DNA from: Victivallaceae bacterium
Lineage (GTDB): Bacteria > Verrucomicrobiota > Lentisphaeria > Victivallales > Victivallaceae
Reading direction: 5' to 3'
Assembly (NCBI GenBank): GCA_028717165.1
Contig: JAQUOK010000085.1
Location: 1 to 8,962 of the forward strand
Length of the DNA stretch: 8,962 nucleotides
The translations under genes and the position numbers were made by a program. The notes under the pieces were generated by a model. That model ran no database searches. It saw only the letters and a program-made list of their open reading frames with translations, and was not told where the DNA came from. Positions within the stretch are counted from its first letter, which is position 1. Each line of letters starts with the position of its first letter. Positions 1 to 6,529 of this stretch are shown one piece after another.

Positions 1-303
1 CGCAGTGCGGTTTTTAACCAGACTGTTGAAAAACTTATTGAGCATGGGGCGGGTTTCAGAACCGGGAAGGCTGTAGGGGACGGGTTTTTCAAATATGATT
101 CGGGAAAAGTTAAAATTATCGGCAAAAATCAGCGTTTAAACATTGAATATCGGTCCGGTCTCCTGCATATTAAGGGGATGGCTTTGGTTAACGATAGCGG
201 GCACAAGCTTATAGAGCTTGTTTTCGGCGGCCGCCATCCGGTGACTTGTGAGTTTCTGAACAGTTCTGTACTGGAAATGAGGGATTATTGTTTTGACAGA
301 TAA
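1..303 (+). CDS. C-terminal end of an unrecognised protein (partial)
   Basis: An open frame runs from the first base to a TAA at 301-303 and gives the last 100 residues of a protein whose start lies outside the window. The visible part alternates short hydrophobic and polar stretches with many glycines, which suggests a beta-rich soluble domain. I see no membrane segment, cysteine cluster or catalytic motif that I recognise. The next gene starts inside its last codons (11-base overlap), so the two are probably co-transcribed and translationally coupled. Because that neighbour is a glycosyltransferase, a role in surface polysaccharide or carbohydrate metabolism is possible, but this is only inference from position. 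The reading frame is supported by coding-like composition and the tight overlap; the function is unknown. Confidence 0.7.
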   Translation, partial: RSAVFNQTVEKLIEHGAGFRTGKAVGDGFFKYDSGKVKIIGKNQRLNIEYRSGLLHIKGMALVNDSGHKLIELVFGGRHPVTCEFLNSSVLEMRDYCFDR

Positions 304-1468
304 GAAAATGAAGATATGTCATGTAATCACCCGTATGATTGTCGGCGGCGCTCAGGAAAACACCCTTCTTACTATAATCGGACATGTGCAAAAAGGGCAT
401 GAGGTGGTTTTGATAACCGGGCCTTCCCCCGGGCCGGAGGGCGAATTGCTGAAAAACAGCGAATTCCCTGAATTTGAAATACTGGAAGTGCCCGAACTGG
501 TACGGGAACTGAATCCGCTGAAAGACTGGATTGCCTGCCGCAAATTGAAAAGAATATTTAAAGAACGGCAGTTTGATGTCGTCCACACCCACAGTTCCAA
601 AGCGGGTATAATCGGCCGGGCCGCCGCCTGGAAAGCCAAAGTCCCCTTTGTTGCCCATACCGTGCACGGGCAGGCTTTTCACCGTTACGAAAAATCCTGG
701 AAAAACTTCATGTATATTCAGGCCGAACGCTGGGCCGCTAAACACTGTCACAAAATATACGCTGTAGCGCAGGCGATGATCGAGCAGTGTGTTGAAGCAA
801 AAATTGCGCCGCGGGCGAAATATAAACTCGTTTACAGCGGTATGGACATTGCGAAGTTCCTCAATGCCAGGCCGGAGGTTGAATTGCGGGAAAAACTCGG
901 GATTCCGGCGCGGGTAAAAGTGATCGGCACGGTGGCCCGCCTGTTTCCGCTGAAGGGTTATGAATATTTTCTGCCGTTTGCCCATTCGGTAGCCAATGTC
1001 TGTCATAATGTTCACTTTCTGATTGTCGGGGATGGTCCGATGCGGGAAAAAATGGACGAAAAGATATCCCGGATGGGGTTGGAAGATCACTTTCATTTTG
1101 CCGGGCTGGTGCCTCCTGATGAGGTCTACCGTTATATTGCCCTGATGGATATGCTGGTGCATTTATCCCTGCGCGAAGGCCTGCCGCGCTGTGTTGTCCA
1201 GGCGCTGGCTTCAGGGAAACCGGCCCTCGGCTTTCAGCTTGACGGGACGCCGGAAGTAATCATTGACGGTGAAACCGGATACTGTGCGCAGGCGAAGGAT
1301 GTCAAGACCGTGATCGCCAGTGCCGTGCATATTTTGAGCAACCCTGAACTGGCTGAACGCATGGGCGCCAACGGCAGAAAACTCGTGGCGGAGAAATTCG
1401 ACTGGCACAAGATGGCTGATATTCTGGAAAGAGAGTATCTTGAACATTTAAAAACGCGCGGTATGTAG
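293..1468 (+). CDS. GT4-family glycosyltransferase (group 1)
   Basis: This 391-residue protein is a GT-B fold glycosyltransferase, expected to move a sugar from a nucleotide-sugar donor to a glycan or lipid acceptor at the inner face of the membrane. The N-terminal domain opens with KICHVITRMIVGGAQ (residues 7-21), the usual glycine-rich acceptor-side loop, followed by HTHSSKAGIIGR and HTVHGQAFH. The C-terminal donor domain has the IVGDGP strand-loop (244-249) and the REGLPRCVVQALASGKP segment, where the EX7E pair of the family is E295 with Gln at 303. Length is normal for the family. The TTG at 293 was chosen because a GAGGG sequence (279-283) lies nine bases upstream; an ATG at 308 is an alternative that removes five residues and has weaker upstream signals. 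It overlaps the preceding gene by 11 bases, indicating an operon. Donor and acceptor cannot be told from sequence. Confidence 0.9.
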   Translation: MTDKKMKICHVITRMIVGGAQENTLLTIIGHVQKGHEVVLITGPSPGPEGELLKNSEFPEFEILEVPELVRELNPLKDWIACRKLKRIFKERQFDVVHTHSSKAGIIGRAAAWKAKVPFVAHTVHGQAFHRYEKSWKNFMYIQAERWAAKHCHKIYAVAQAMIEQCVEAKIAPRAKYKLVYSGMDIAKFLNARPEVELREKLGIPARVKVIGTVARLFPLKGYEYFLPFAHSVANVCHNVHFLIVGDGPMREKMDEKISRMGLEDHFHFAGLVPPDEVYRYIALMDMLVHLSLREGLPRCVVQALASGKPALGFQLDGTPEVIIDGETGYCAQAKDVKTVIASAVHILSNPELAERMGANGRKLVAEKFDWHKMADILEREYLEHLKTRGM

Positions 1469-1482
1469 TTCTCCCTTCAGGC

Positions 1483-1528
1483 GGAACCGGTAAGGTTCCC
1501 CTCTGCTGAAACTTCCGCTTAAAAGCGG
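1483..1528 (+). other. Two small hairpins downstream of the GT4 gene
   Basis: In the 179-bp gap 1469-1647 there are two perfect short stems. GGAACC (1483-1488) pairs with GGTTCC (1494-1499) around a five-base loop, and CCGCTT (1515-1520) pairs with AAGCGG (1523-1528). Neither is followed by a T run, so an intrinsic terminator cannot be claimed. They could protect the 3' end of the upstream message or be degenerate relatives of the GGAACC-type palindromes seen after 6240. The rest of the gap holds no open frame I would call a gene. Confidence 0.4.
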
Positions 1529-1598
1529 TATTGCAGACGCGGGAAGTACAAATACCGGAATCCTCATTAATGGCGAGACGCCGGTTTCCGGGACGAAA

Positions 1599-1628
1599 TT
1601 GAAATAGCAAGTTAATTTTTAATAAAAT
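1599..1628 (+). promoter_or_regulatory. Candidate sigma70-type promoter for larE
   Basis: TTGAAA at 1599-1604 and TAAAAT at 1623-1628 are separated by 18 bases in an AT-rich stretch that begins about 50 bases before the larE start. The spacing and hexamers are close to the bacterial housekeeping consensus. Placement after a gap containing hairpins suggests a transcription restart here, with larE and uxaC as the likely products. This is pattern matching only; no start site is known. Confidence 0.4.
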
Positions 1629-1647
1629 TTATTACAGATTCAGGATA

Positions 1648-2445
1648 ATGGTTGAACAGAAATTAGAAAGGCTTTTGTCTGTCCTGCGGGATATGGGAAG
1701 CGCCGCGATCTGTTTTTCGGGGGGGGCTGACAGCACGTTTCTGGCGGCGGCCGCCGCCGGGGTTCTGGATGCCGGAAAATACCTGCTGGTGCATGTTTCT
1801 TCTGAAATGACTCCCCGGTCCGAAACCGCTTTTGTGAATGCGTGGGCCGCGGAAAACGGTTTGCCGCTGAAAGTGGTCGAATTTGACCCGCTTGCCGATG
1901 ACGATATTGCCGGGAACGGTCCGGAACGTTGTTACTACTGTAAAAAAGCTTTGTTGAACATCGTTTGCTCCGAAGCTGAAAAAGCGGGCTTGAAATATGT
2001 CGTTGACGGTATGAATGCCGATGATCTCGGAGATTACCGGCCCGGAACCCGTGCCGCAGATGAAAAAGGCGTCCGGCATCCTTTACTGGAAGCCGGACTG
2101 AACAAGGCGGAAATCAGGATTTTAGCCGAACGCCGGCGGCTGCCGAACTGGAATATGCCGCCGTCGGCCTGTCTGGCGTCCCGTTTGCCTTGCGGAATGC
2201 GGCTGACTTCCGAGCGTCTCCGGATGGTGGACAGAGGTGAGGAATTTCTCCGGCAGTTAGGGTATCATGGTTGCCGGGTGCGCTGGTTCGGGGAAGCGGC
2301 GAAGCTCGAACTCCGGCCGGAAGATTTTGTTTCGGCGGCGGAAAACGCGGAATTGATAGTTGAAAAATTATCTGAAACGGGCTTTAAAAAAGTTCTGCTC
2401 GATTTGGCGGGATATACCCGCGGCGGCGGGCAGAATCCGGAATGA
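1648..2445 (+). CDS. larE: LarE-type ATP-dependent sulfur transferase (nickel-pincer cofactor synthesis)
   Basis: The 265-residue product matches the LarE family, cytoplasmic PP-loop enzymes that adenylate pyridinium dithio-acid precursors and insert sulfur to form the nickel-pincer nucleotide of lactate racemase-type enzymes. The PP-loop SGGADS is at residues 24-29. ERCYYCKK gives Cys95 and Cys98, and PPSACLASRLPCG gives Cys175 and Cys182. Cys175 lies where the sacrificial cysteine of Lactobacillus plantarum LarE (Cys176) is found; the extra cysteines leave open the iron-sulfur, catalytic version known in some relatives. Length is typical. The start has only a weak AGGA two bases upstream, but the N-terminus reaches the PP-loop at the usual distance. 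The partner genes larB and larC are not in the window. The stop is followed after 41 bases by uxaC, so the two may share a message. Confidence 0.88.
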   Translation: MVEQKLERLLSVLRDMGSAAICFSGGADSTFLAAAAAGVLDAGKYLLVHVSSEMTPRSETAFVNAWAAENGLPLKVVEFDPLADDDIAGNGPERCYYCKKALLNIVCSEAEKAGLKYVVDGMNADDLGDYRPGTRAADEKGVRHPLLEAGLNKAEIRILAERRRLPNWNMPPSACLASRLPCGMRLTSERLRMVDRGEEFLRQLGYHGCRVRWFGEAAKLELRPEDFVSAAENAELIVEKLSETGFKKVLLDLAGYTRGGGQNPE

Positions 2446-2475
2446 GAACAGCGTATTCCATTAATATAAATAAAC

Positions 2476-2486
2476 AGGGAAAAGGA
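2476..2486 (+). promoter_or_regulatory. Ribosome binding site that sets the uxaC start
   Basis: AGGGA (2476-2480) followed by AAAAGGA lies directly before the ATG at 2487, which is where the uronate isomerase family begins (MEF-L--NYLL...). An in-frame ATG at 2442 overlaps the larE stop as ATGA, but would add 15 residues with no family counterpart and has no good binding site of its own. Confidence 0.7.
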
Positions 2487-3854
2487 ATGGAATTTTTAGG
2501 TAAAAATTATTTGCTCCGGAACCGGGCCGGACTCGAAATTTATGACGCAATAAAGGATTTGCCGGTGGTTGACCCTCATAATCACGCCAATGTCCGGGAA
2601 ATAGCCGAAAATGACAATTATCCGAATGTCTGGCAGTTGTTTGCCGCCACTGACCATTACGTCTGGGAAGTACTGCGTAAACGCGGTATTCCGGAAGAAT
2701 ATCTTACCGGCGATAAGTCTCCCAGGGAAAAATGGCTGAAACTGGCTTCGGTTTTTCCTGAAACAGTCGGCAATCCGGTTTATGAATGGGTTCATCTGGA
2801 TCTGAAGCGTTACCTGGGTATCGATACTTTGATCGGGCCAGAAACCGGGGAGAAAATATGGGAAGAAGCCAATGCCGTACTGGCGCGGGACGATAAACGG
2901 CCTCAGCAACTGCTGGCCGAAATCGGGGTTGAGGTAATGTGTTCCACGGATGACCCGGTGGATTCGCTCGAATATCACCGCCGGCTTGAAGCAGGTCTCG
3001 GCCGCAAACTTGTCCGTCCCACCTGGCGCCCGGATAAAGCCATGAAAATCGCCAATCCCGGCTGGCGCGAATATATGGATAAATTAGCGGAGCGTTTCGG
3101 AATGAAACTTGATTCCGTTCATGACCTGGTAAAGGCCTTGAAGCTGTCTCACGATTATTTCGCGGAACACGGCTGCGTCGCGAGCGATCACGGTGTGGAA
3201 GTGCCTTTCAGCGGCGACGCCGACCCGGCCGATGCCGATACCGCGTTCTGCAAGGCCATGGACGGCAAGGAACTGACGGTTTCGGATACGCATGAATTTA
3301 TGAGTTATATTTTCGGCAAAGCCGCGGAAATGAACGCCGAAAAGGACTGGGTGTTCCAGATTCATATGGGGGCGGTTCGGGATGTCCGCGCCTGTTTGTT
3401 CGCTAATCTCGGTCCGGATACCGGCGGGGACGTCTGTAATTATTATCAGGATCATTTGACGCCGCTGCAGGGTTTTCTGAACCGTTTTGACGATAAATTG
3501 AAAGTAGTCTTATACTGCCTCGACCCGATGCATCAGCCGATGCTGGCTGCCATGTCCCGCGCTTTCGGCGAAAAGGTCCGCCTGGGTTCGGCGTGGTGGC
3601 TGTGCGACAACCCTGTCGGCATGCGCCGTCAGCTTGAATATATCGGTTCGGTCGATGTCCTTTCATGTTTTGCCGGTATGGTTTCCGACTCCCGCAAACT
3701 TCTCTCTTACGGTTCGCGTTTCGAGATGTTCCGGCGGGTGCTGGCGGATGTGCTCGGTGAAATGGCGGAAATTGGGCAGGCGCCCGTTGAACTGCTGATC
3801 AAACTGGCAATTGAGATGTCATATGCCGGGCCGAAAAGGTTTTTCAATCTGTAG
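2487..3854 (+). CDS. uxaC: Uronate isomerase (glucuronate/galacturonate isomerase)
   Basis: This 455-residue protein is a uronate isomerase of the amidohydrolase-like TIM-barrel superfamily. It interconverts D-glucuronate with D-fructuronate and D-galacturonate with D-tagaturonate, the first cytoplasmic step of hexuronate breakdown. The metal-binding DPHNH motif of strand 1 gives His31 and His33. Other family signatures are TDDPVDSLE (Asp155/Asp156), TWRPDK (Trp180-Asp183), QIHMGA (His293), GSAWW, and the C-terminal SDSRKLLSY (Asp401, Arg403). These align well with the Escherichia coli enzyme, from memory, along the whole length, so the gene looks intact. It follows larE by 41 bases, probably in the same transcript. 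No other hexuronate genes (uxaA, uxaB, uxuA, kdgK) are visible, so the pathway must be encoded elsewhere. Confidence in family is very high; which uronate is preferred is not visible. Confidence 0.96.
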   Translation: MEFLGKNYLLRNRAGLEIYDAIKDLPVVDPHNHANVREIAENDNYPNVWQLFAATDHYVWEVLRKRGIPEEYLTGDKSPREKWLKLASVFPETVGNPVYEWVHLDLKRYLGIDTLIGPETGEKIWEEANAVLARDDKRPQQLLAEIGVEVMCSTDDPVDSLEYHRRLEAGLGRKLVRPTWRPDKAMKIANPGWREYMDKLAERFGMKLDSVHDLVKALKLSHDYFAEHGCVASDHGVEVPFSGDADPADADTAFCKAMDGKELTVSDTHEFMSYIFGKAAEMNAEKDWVFQIHMGAVRDVRACLFANLGPDTGGDVCNYYQDHLTPLQGFLNRFDDKLKVVLYCLDPMHQPMLAAMSRAFGEKVRLGSAWWLCDNPVGMRRQLEYIGSVDVLSCFAGMVSDSRKLLSYGSRFEMFRRVLADVLGEMAEIGQAPVELLIKLAIEMSYAGPKRFFNL

Positions 3855-3862
3855 CTTATGTG

Positions 3863-3876
3863 CCGTGGAAGCACGG
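3863..3876 (+). other. Short hairpin after uxaC
   Basis: CCGTG (3863-3867) pairs with CACGG (3872-3876) around a GAAG tetraloop, nine bases past the uxaC stop; a flanking G-T pair can extend it. No T run follows on the + strand (next bases are TTAGGGAC), so it is a weak candidate for a 3' end stabiliser or a Rho-type site rather than an intrinsic terminator. Confidence 0.4.
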
Positions 3877-3910
3877 TTAGGGACAACTGGGGCTTGGGAT
3901 ATTGCGAAAA

Positions 3911-3932
3911 ACGCCCCTGTTCCCAGGGGCGT
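3911..3932. other. Perfect 9-bp GC-rich hairpin in the proA leader; terminator-like on the minus strand
   Basis: ACGCCCCTG (3911-3919) and CAGGGGCGT (3924-3932) form a perfect nine-pair stem with a four-base loop. On the + strand it is preceded by AAAA and followed by AAAATATGG, so it lacks the T run of an intrinsic terminator. Read on the minus strand it is followed by TTTTCGC, which is terminator-like, although no minus-strand gene leads into it. It sits 13 bases before the proA AGGAGG and therefore could also act as an RNA structure in the proA leader. An upstream GGGGC (3889-3893) could compete for its left arm. Confidence 0.55.
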
Positions 3933-3945
3933 AAAATATGGTATC

Positions 3946-3951
3946 AGGAGG
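3946..3951 (+). promoter_or_regulatory. Consensus ribosome binding site that sets the proA start
   Basis: A full AGGAGG lies five bases before the ATG at 3957. This rules out the longer in-frame start at 3858, which would translate through the leader hairpin and add 33 residues without any resemblance to the family. Confidence 0.85.
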
Positions 3952-3956
3952 AAATT

Positions 3957-5234
3957 ATGGTGAAAGAATTAACTGTGGAAGATATCCGGAATATTTTGAA
4001 CCAGATGGGCGAAAAAGCCCTGACGGCTTCACGCGCGCTGGCGCTTTTGAGTCCGGAGGCGAAAGATAAATGCCTCCAACAAATGGCCGACGCCATTGAA
4101 GGTGCGGCGGAAGAAATCAAAGCCGCCAACCAAAAGGACTTAAAGACCGGGAAAGCCAAAGGTCTTTCCGATGCCATGCTTGACCGTCTGGAGCTGACCG
4201 ATGCCAGGATCAAGGCCATGGCGGATGGCTTGCGTACGGTTGCCGTCCTTGACGATCCGGTCGGCAGGAAACTTTCGTCCACCGTCCGCCCCAACGGAAT
4301 ACGGATAGATAAAATTTCAGTCCCGATCGGGGTTATCGGTATTATTTTCGAGTCCCGTCCGAACGTGACGGTTGATGCGGCCGGGTTATGCCTGAAAGCC
4401 GGTAACGCGGTTATCCTGCGGGGCGGTTCCGAGGCGATAAATTCCAACCTGACGCTGGCGCACTGTCTTAATCGCGCCGGGGTTATCGCCGGACTGCCGG
4501 ACGGCGCGGTGCAGTTGATTCCGGTAACCGATCGCCGGGCAGTGGGGCAGATGGTGAAAATGGACCAGTATATCGACCTTATAATCCCGCGCGGCGGGGA
4601 AGGTTTGATCCGGGCGGTGGTCGAACAGTCAACCATTCCGGTCATTAAGCACTATAAAGGGGTCTGTCATCTTTATGTGGACGCCGATGCCGATCTGGAT
4701 ATGGCCCTGCGGGTTACGGAAAACGGCAAGTGTCAGCGCCCCGGCGTCTGCAATGCGCTGGAAACTCTGCTGATCAATGAAAAAATAGCGGATAAATTTG
4801 TTCCGCCCTTTGTCGAGGTCATGCGCCGAAATAAAGTGGAACTGCGCGGCGACAGCGCGTTTTGCGCAATGGTGCCGGAAGCAAAATATGCTACAGAGGA
4901 AGATTATTATACCGAATATATCGATTTGATCTTTTCCGTAAAGCTGGTCCCCGATACGGCGGCGGCGATTTGGCATATAAACCATTACGGTTCGCATCAC
5001 AGCGACGCCATAATTACCGAAAACCCGGAAAATGCGGAAATGTTTCTCCGCGGCGTCGATTCGGCGACGGTTTACCATAATGCTTCCACCCGTTTTACGG
5101 ACGGTTTCGAATTCGGAATGGGGGCGGAAATCGGCATCAGTACCGATAAACTGCACGCCCGCGGCCCGATGGGGCTGGAGGAGTTGACCAGTTACAAATA
5201 TATCGTTTACGGTAACGGCCAGATCAGGACGTAG
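3957..5234 (+). CDS. proA: Glutamate-5-semialdehyde dehydrogenase (gamma-glutamyl phosphate reductase)
   Basis: The 425-residue product is ProA of the aldehyde dehydrogenase superfamily. It uses NADPH to reduce gamma-glutamyl phosphate to glutamate-5-semialdehyde, the second step of proline synthesis, in the cytoplasm. Family signatures are FESRPNV (131-137) followed by a Gly/Ala-rich NAD-binding stretch LKAGNAVILRGGSEA, then LIIPRGGEGLI, VIKHYKGVCH, the catalytic cysteine in QRPGVCNALETL (Cys265), HHSDAIIT, and the C-terminal GFEFGMGAEIGISTDKLHARGPMGLEELT region (cited in part). Length is normal and the frame is intact. ProB, which makes the unstable substrate, is not in the window. proA is 102 bases from uxaC, with hairpins between, so it may be transcribed separately or regulated at its leader. 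Only 47 bases separate it from the AT-rich nuclease-like gene, where composition changes sharply. Confidence 0.96.
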   Translation: MVKELTVEDIRNILNQMGEKALTASRALALLSPEAKDKCLQQMADAIEGAAEEIKAANQKDLKTGKAKGLSDAMLDRLELTDARIKAMADGLRTVAVLDDPVGRKLSSTVRPNGIRIDKISVPIGVIGIIFESRPNVTVDAAGLCLKAGNAVILRGGSEAINSNLTLAHCLNRAGVIAGLPDGAVQLIPVTDRRAVGQMVKMDQYIDLIIPRGGEGLIRAVVEQSTIPVIKHYKGVCHLYVDADADLDMALRVTENGKCQRPGVCNALETLLINEKIADKFVPPFVEVMRRNKVELRGDSAFCAMVPEAKYATEEDYYTEYIDLIFSVKLVPDTAAAIWHINHYGSHHSDAIITENPENAEMFLRGVDSATVYHNASTRFTDGFEFGMGAEIGISTDKLHARGPMGLEELTSYKYIVYGNGQIRT

Positions 5235-5281
5235 GCCGTGGGAAGTGGATTGCAGAATTGACTAAGAGGAGATAGGTTGTT

Positions 5282-6166
5282 ATGGCAAGAGTTAATTTGA
5301 AAAGTGGAAAAGTAATTGAGGAAGAAGAATTTAAAAGTTCAACTCCGGAAAAAGAATTACAAAAATATATTGAAAAATATCTTTATTCATTTTTTCAAAG
5401 TTATCTTTTGAAAAGTTTCTATAAAATACCTGGTGGAGAAATAGATACGCTAGCGATTACGGATGATGGAAGACCTTGCATAATTGAATACAAGCATAAA
5501 ACTGATGATAGAATTATCAATCAGATTGTTTTTTATTATGACTGGTTAAAAGAACGTTCTACAAAATATGAATTTGAAAGGATTGTCAAAGAAAATAAAC
5601 AAACTTCTGAATTTGAGGTTAACTGGAATGAAGTACGTTTAATTACTATAGCAAAAAAATATTCAAAATGGGACATCAGTTTAATTAAACATCTGGATAC
5701 TAATATTGAATGCTTTTCATATTCATATCATAAAGATGAGCTTGATATTCATTTAGACCCTATTATTAATCAATATAAGAAGATAAATATCGGCACTAAT
5801 TCCAATTCAAATAACAAGGTTGTTACTCTTGATGATCATAGAAAAAAGGCAAGCAAGGATTTTAAACAAATTTTTGACAATTTCAGAAGAGAAGTTCTGA
5901 ATTTAGGAGAGAATATTGAAGAAGGATATCTTCCTGAATATATAAAATATGTTGTTAATACTATATTTCTTGAAGTTCATGTAAGAAAAAATTGGTTGCT
6001 TTTATATCTGCGTATAAATAAAGATAATTTTAATGATCCGCAGAAAATGTCTGAAGATATTTCGCATTTAGGCTGGCCGGTTACAAGAAAGATAAAATTT
6101 GATAAAAATTCTGATATTAAAGCTGTAATAGATTTGATAAAACAAGCTTATGAATATCAAATATAA
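5282..6166 (+). CDS. Predicted PD-(D/E)XK nuclease-like protein with C-terminal DUF5655 domain
   Basis: This 294-residue protein has two parts. Residues about 20-150 resemble the PD-(D/E)XK nuclease fold: a helix with EKELQKYIEKYL, then GGEIDTLAI (Glu53, Asp55) and IIEYKHK (Glu69-x-Lys71), spaced as the Asp and E-x-K pair of that superfamily. A polar, Asn/Ser-rich linker (about 168-190) leads to residues 194-294, which resemble DUF5655, with features such as LLLYLRI, the ISHLGW segment and a final DLIKQAYE helix. Proteins with this architecture are widespread and mostly annotated as hypothetical or, misleadingly, as transport proteins. Its target is unknown; roles in DNA repair, restriction or other defence are possible but unproven. 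AGAGGAG (5265-5271) lies ten bases before the ATG. The gene is strikingly AT-rich beside proA and next to a transposase island, suggesting acquisition by transfer. It lacks an obvious partner gene. Confidence 0.75.
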   Translation: MARVNLKSGKVIEEEEFKSSTPEKELQKYIEKYLYSFFQSYLLKSFYKIPGGEIDTLAITDDGRPCIIEYKHKTDDRIINQIVFYYDWLKERSTKYEFERIVKENKQTSEFEVNWNEVRLITIAKKYSKWDISLIKHLDTNIECFSYSYHKDELDIHLDPIINQYKKINIGTNSNSNNKVVTLDDHRKKASKDFKQIFDNFRREVLNLGENIEEGYLPEYIKYVVNTIFLEVHVRKNWLLLYLRINKDNFNDPQKMSEDISHLGWPVTRKIKFDKNSDIKAVIDLIKQAYEYQI

Positions 6167-6239
6167 AAATTATATTATGGTGTTGCAACAATGATTTATT
6201 TCCTGAGAGTGAAATGCAAGCCATATCGGCGGAGATGGT
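6167..6239. other. Short AT-rich spacer before repeat copy A
   Basis: No gene is visible. The only structure is the ten-base palindrome TGTTGCAACA at 6181-6190. No T-run terminator follows the nuclease-like gene. Confidence 0.4.
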
Positions 6240-6263
6240 TTTGAAGTTCCCTTTCAGGGAACG
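6240..6263 (+). repeat. Left terminal inverted repeat of copy A
   Basis: This 24-base segment begins TTTGAAG and contains the palindrome GTTCCCTTTCAGGGAAC (6246-6262). It is the exact reverse complement of 6472-6495. Confidence 0.85.
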
Positions 6264-6282
6264 GAAATTGATGCTGTATTAA

Positions 6283-6305
6283 CCCACCGCGTTGCAGTGG
6301 GCTAC
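6283..6305 (-). repeat. REP-like GTAG hairpin, minus orientation (copy A)
   Basis: CCCACCGC (6283-6290) and GCAGTGGG (6294-6301) form an eight-base stem with one C-A mismatch, then CTAC (6302-6305), which reads GTAG on the minus strand at the hairpin foot. The equivalent in copy B pairs perfectly. Confidence 0.7.
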
Positions 6306-6312
6306 GTTGAGA

Positions 6313-6327
6313 AACCCCTTTGGGGTT
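6313..6327. repeat. AACCCC/GGGGTT hairpin (copy A)
   Basis: AACCCC (6313-6318) pairs with GGGGTT (6322-6327) around TTT. It sits next to the minus GTAG hairpin, as its longer counterpart does in copy B (7213-7231). Confidence 0.7.
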
Positions 6328-6406
6328 ATGTTAATCGGAATTTGTTCCCCGAAAATTTGCAGGTGGTAAGGCCATTGCCAGGCTTATGAACGTTAATTGG
6401 AATTTA

Positions 6407-6421
6407 TTCCCTGAAAGGGAA
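6407..6421. repeat. TTCCCT/AGGGAA internal hairpin (copy A)
   Basis: TTCCCTGAAAGGGAA forms a six-pair stem with a three-base loop, joined by ATTCACC to the GTAG hairpin that follows. It is the same unit as in the terminal repeats and recurs at 7317-7333. Confidence 0.75.
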
Positions 6422-6428
6422 ATTCACC

Positions 6429-6451
6429 GTAGCCCAAGGCAGCGCCTCGGG
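6429..6451 (+). repeat. REP-like GTAG hairpin, plus orientation (copy A)
   Basis: GTAG (6429-6432) is followed by CCCAAGGC (6433-6440), the loop AGC, and GCCTCGGG (6444-6451). One A-C mismatch interrupts the stem; copy B has the fully paired version. Confidence 0.75.
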
Positions 6452-6471
6452 TAGGAATATAAAACAAAAAA

Positions 6472-6495
6472 CGTTCCCTGAAAGGGAACTTCAAA
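6472..6495 (-). repeat. Right terminal inverted repeat of copy A
   Basis: This is the exact reverse complement of 6240-6263 and contains GTTCCCTGAAAGGGAAC (6473-6489). Its last bases run into the AAAGGGA that could be the ribosome binding site of the transposase. Confidence 0.85.
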
Positions 6496-6517
6496 GGGAA
6501 ACCGATATATGGCGTAA
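6494..6517 (+). promoter_or_regulatory. Likely original transposase start: binding site, ATG GCG, then in-frame TAA
   Basis: AAAGGGA (6494-6500 region) lies about nine bases before an ATG at 6509 that is in frame with the transposase. Two codons in, at 6515-6517, the frame is closed by TAA. Restoring that codon to CAA would give an N-terminus MAQSFFQMYGHLIFST, which is how members of this transposase family usually begin. The downstream ATG at 6530 has no comparable binding site. Confidence 0.6.
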
Positions 6518-6529
6518 TCATTTTTTCAA

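Larger units (their letters stand above)
6240..6495. repeat. Composite palindromic repeat, copy A
   Basis: The element is bounded by perfect 24-bp inverted repeats at 6240-6263 and 6472-6495, each containing the palindrome GTTCCCTTTCAGGGAAC or its complement. Inside, in order, are a minus-oriented GTAG hairpin (6283-6305), an AACCCC/GGGGTT hairpin (6313-6327), a degenerate middle (TTCCCCGAAAA near 6345), a TTCCCTGAAAGGGAA hairpin (6407-6421) and a plus-oriented GTAG hairpin (6429-6451). Copy B at 7145-7408 has the same parts in the same order. No open reading frame of interest lies inside. Confidence 0.85.

Noticed and set aside
209..1162. A 317-codon minus strand open frame opposite the GT4 gene.
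   Set aside because: Its protein has no recognisable motif and is rich in residues typical of the reverse complement of a coding frame, while the + strand gene has clear family motifs.
2442..2486. Longer uxaC start overlapping the larE stop (ATGA).
   Set aside because: The extra 15 residues do not match the family N-terminus and a better binding site lies right before the ATG at 2487.
3911..3932. Intrinsic terminator for uxaC on the + strand.
   Set aside because: The stem is followed by AAAATATGG rather than a T run, so only a leader structure or a minus-strand terminator is supportable.
3858..3956. Longer proA start that reads through the leader hairpin.
   Set aside because: A consensus AGGAGG five bases before ATG 3957 and the family's normal length favour the shorter protein.
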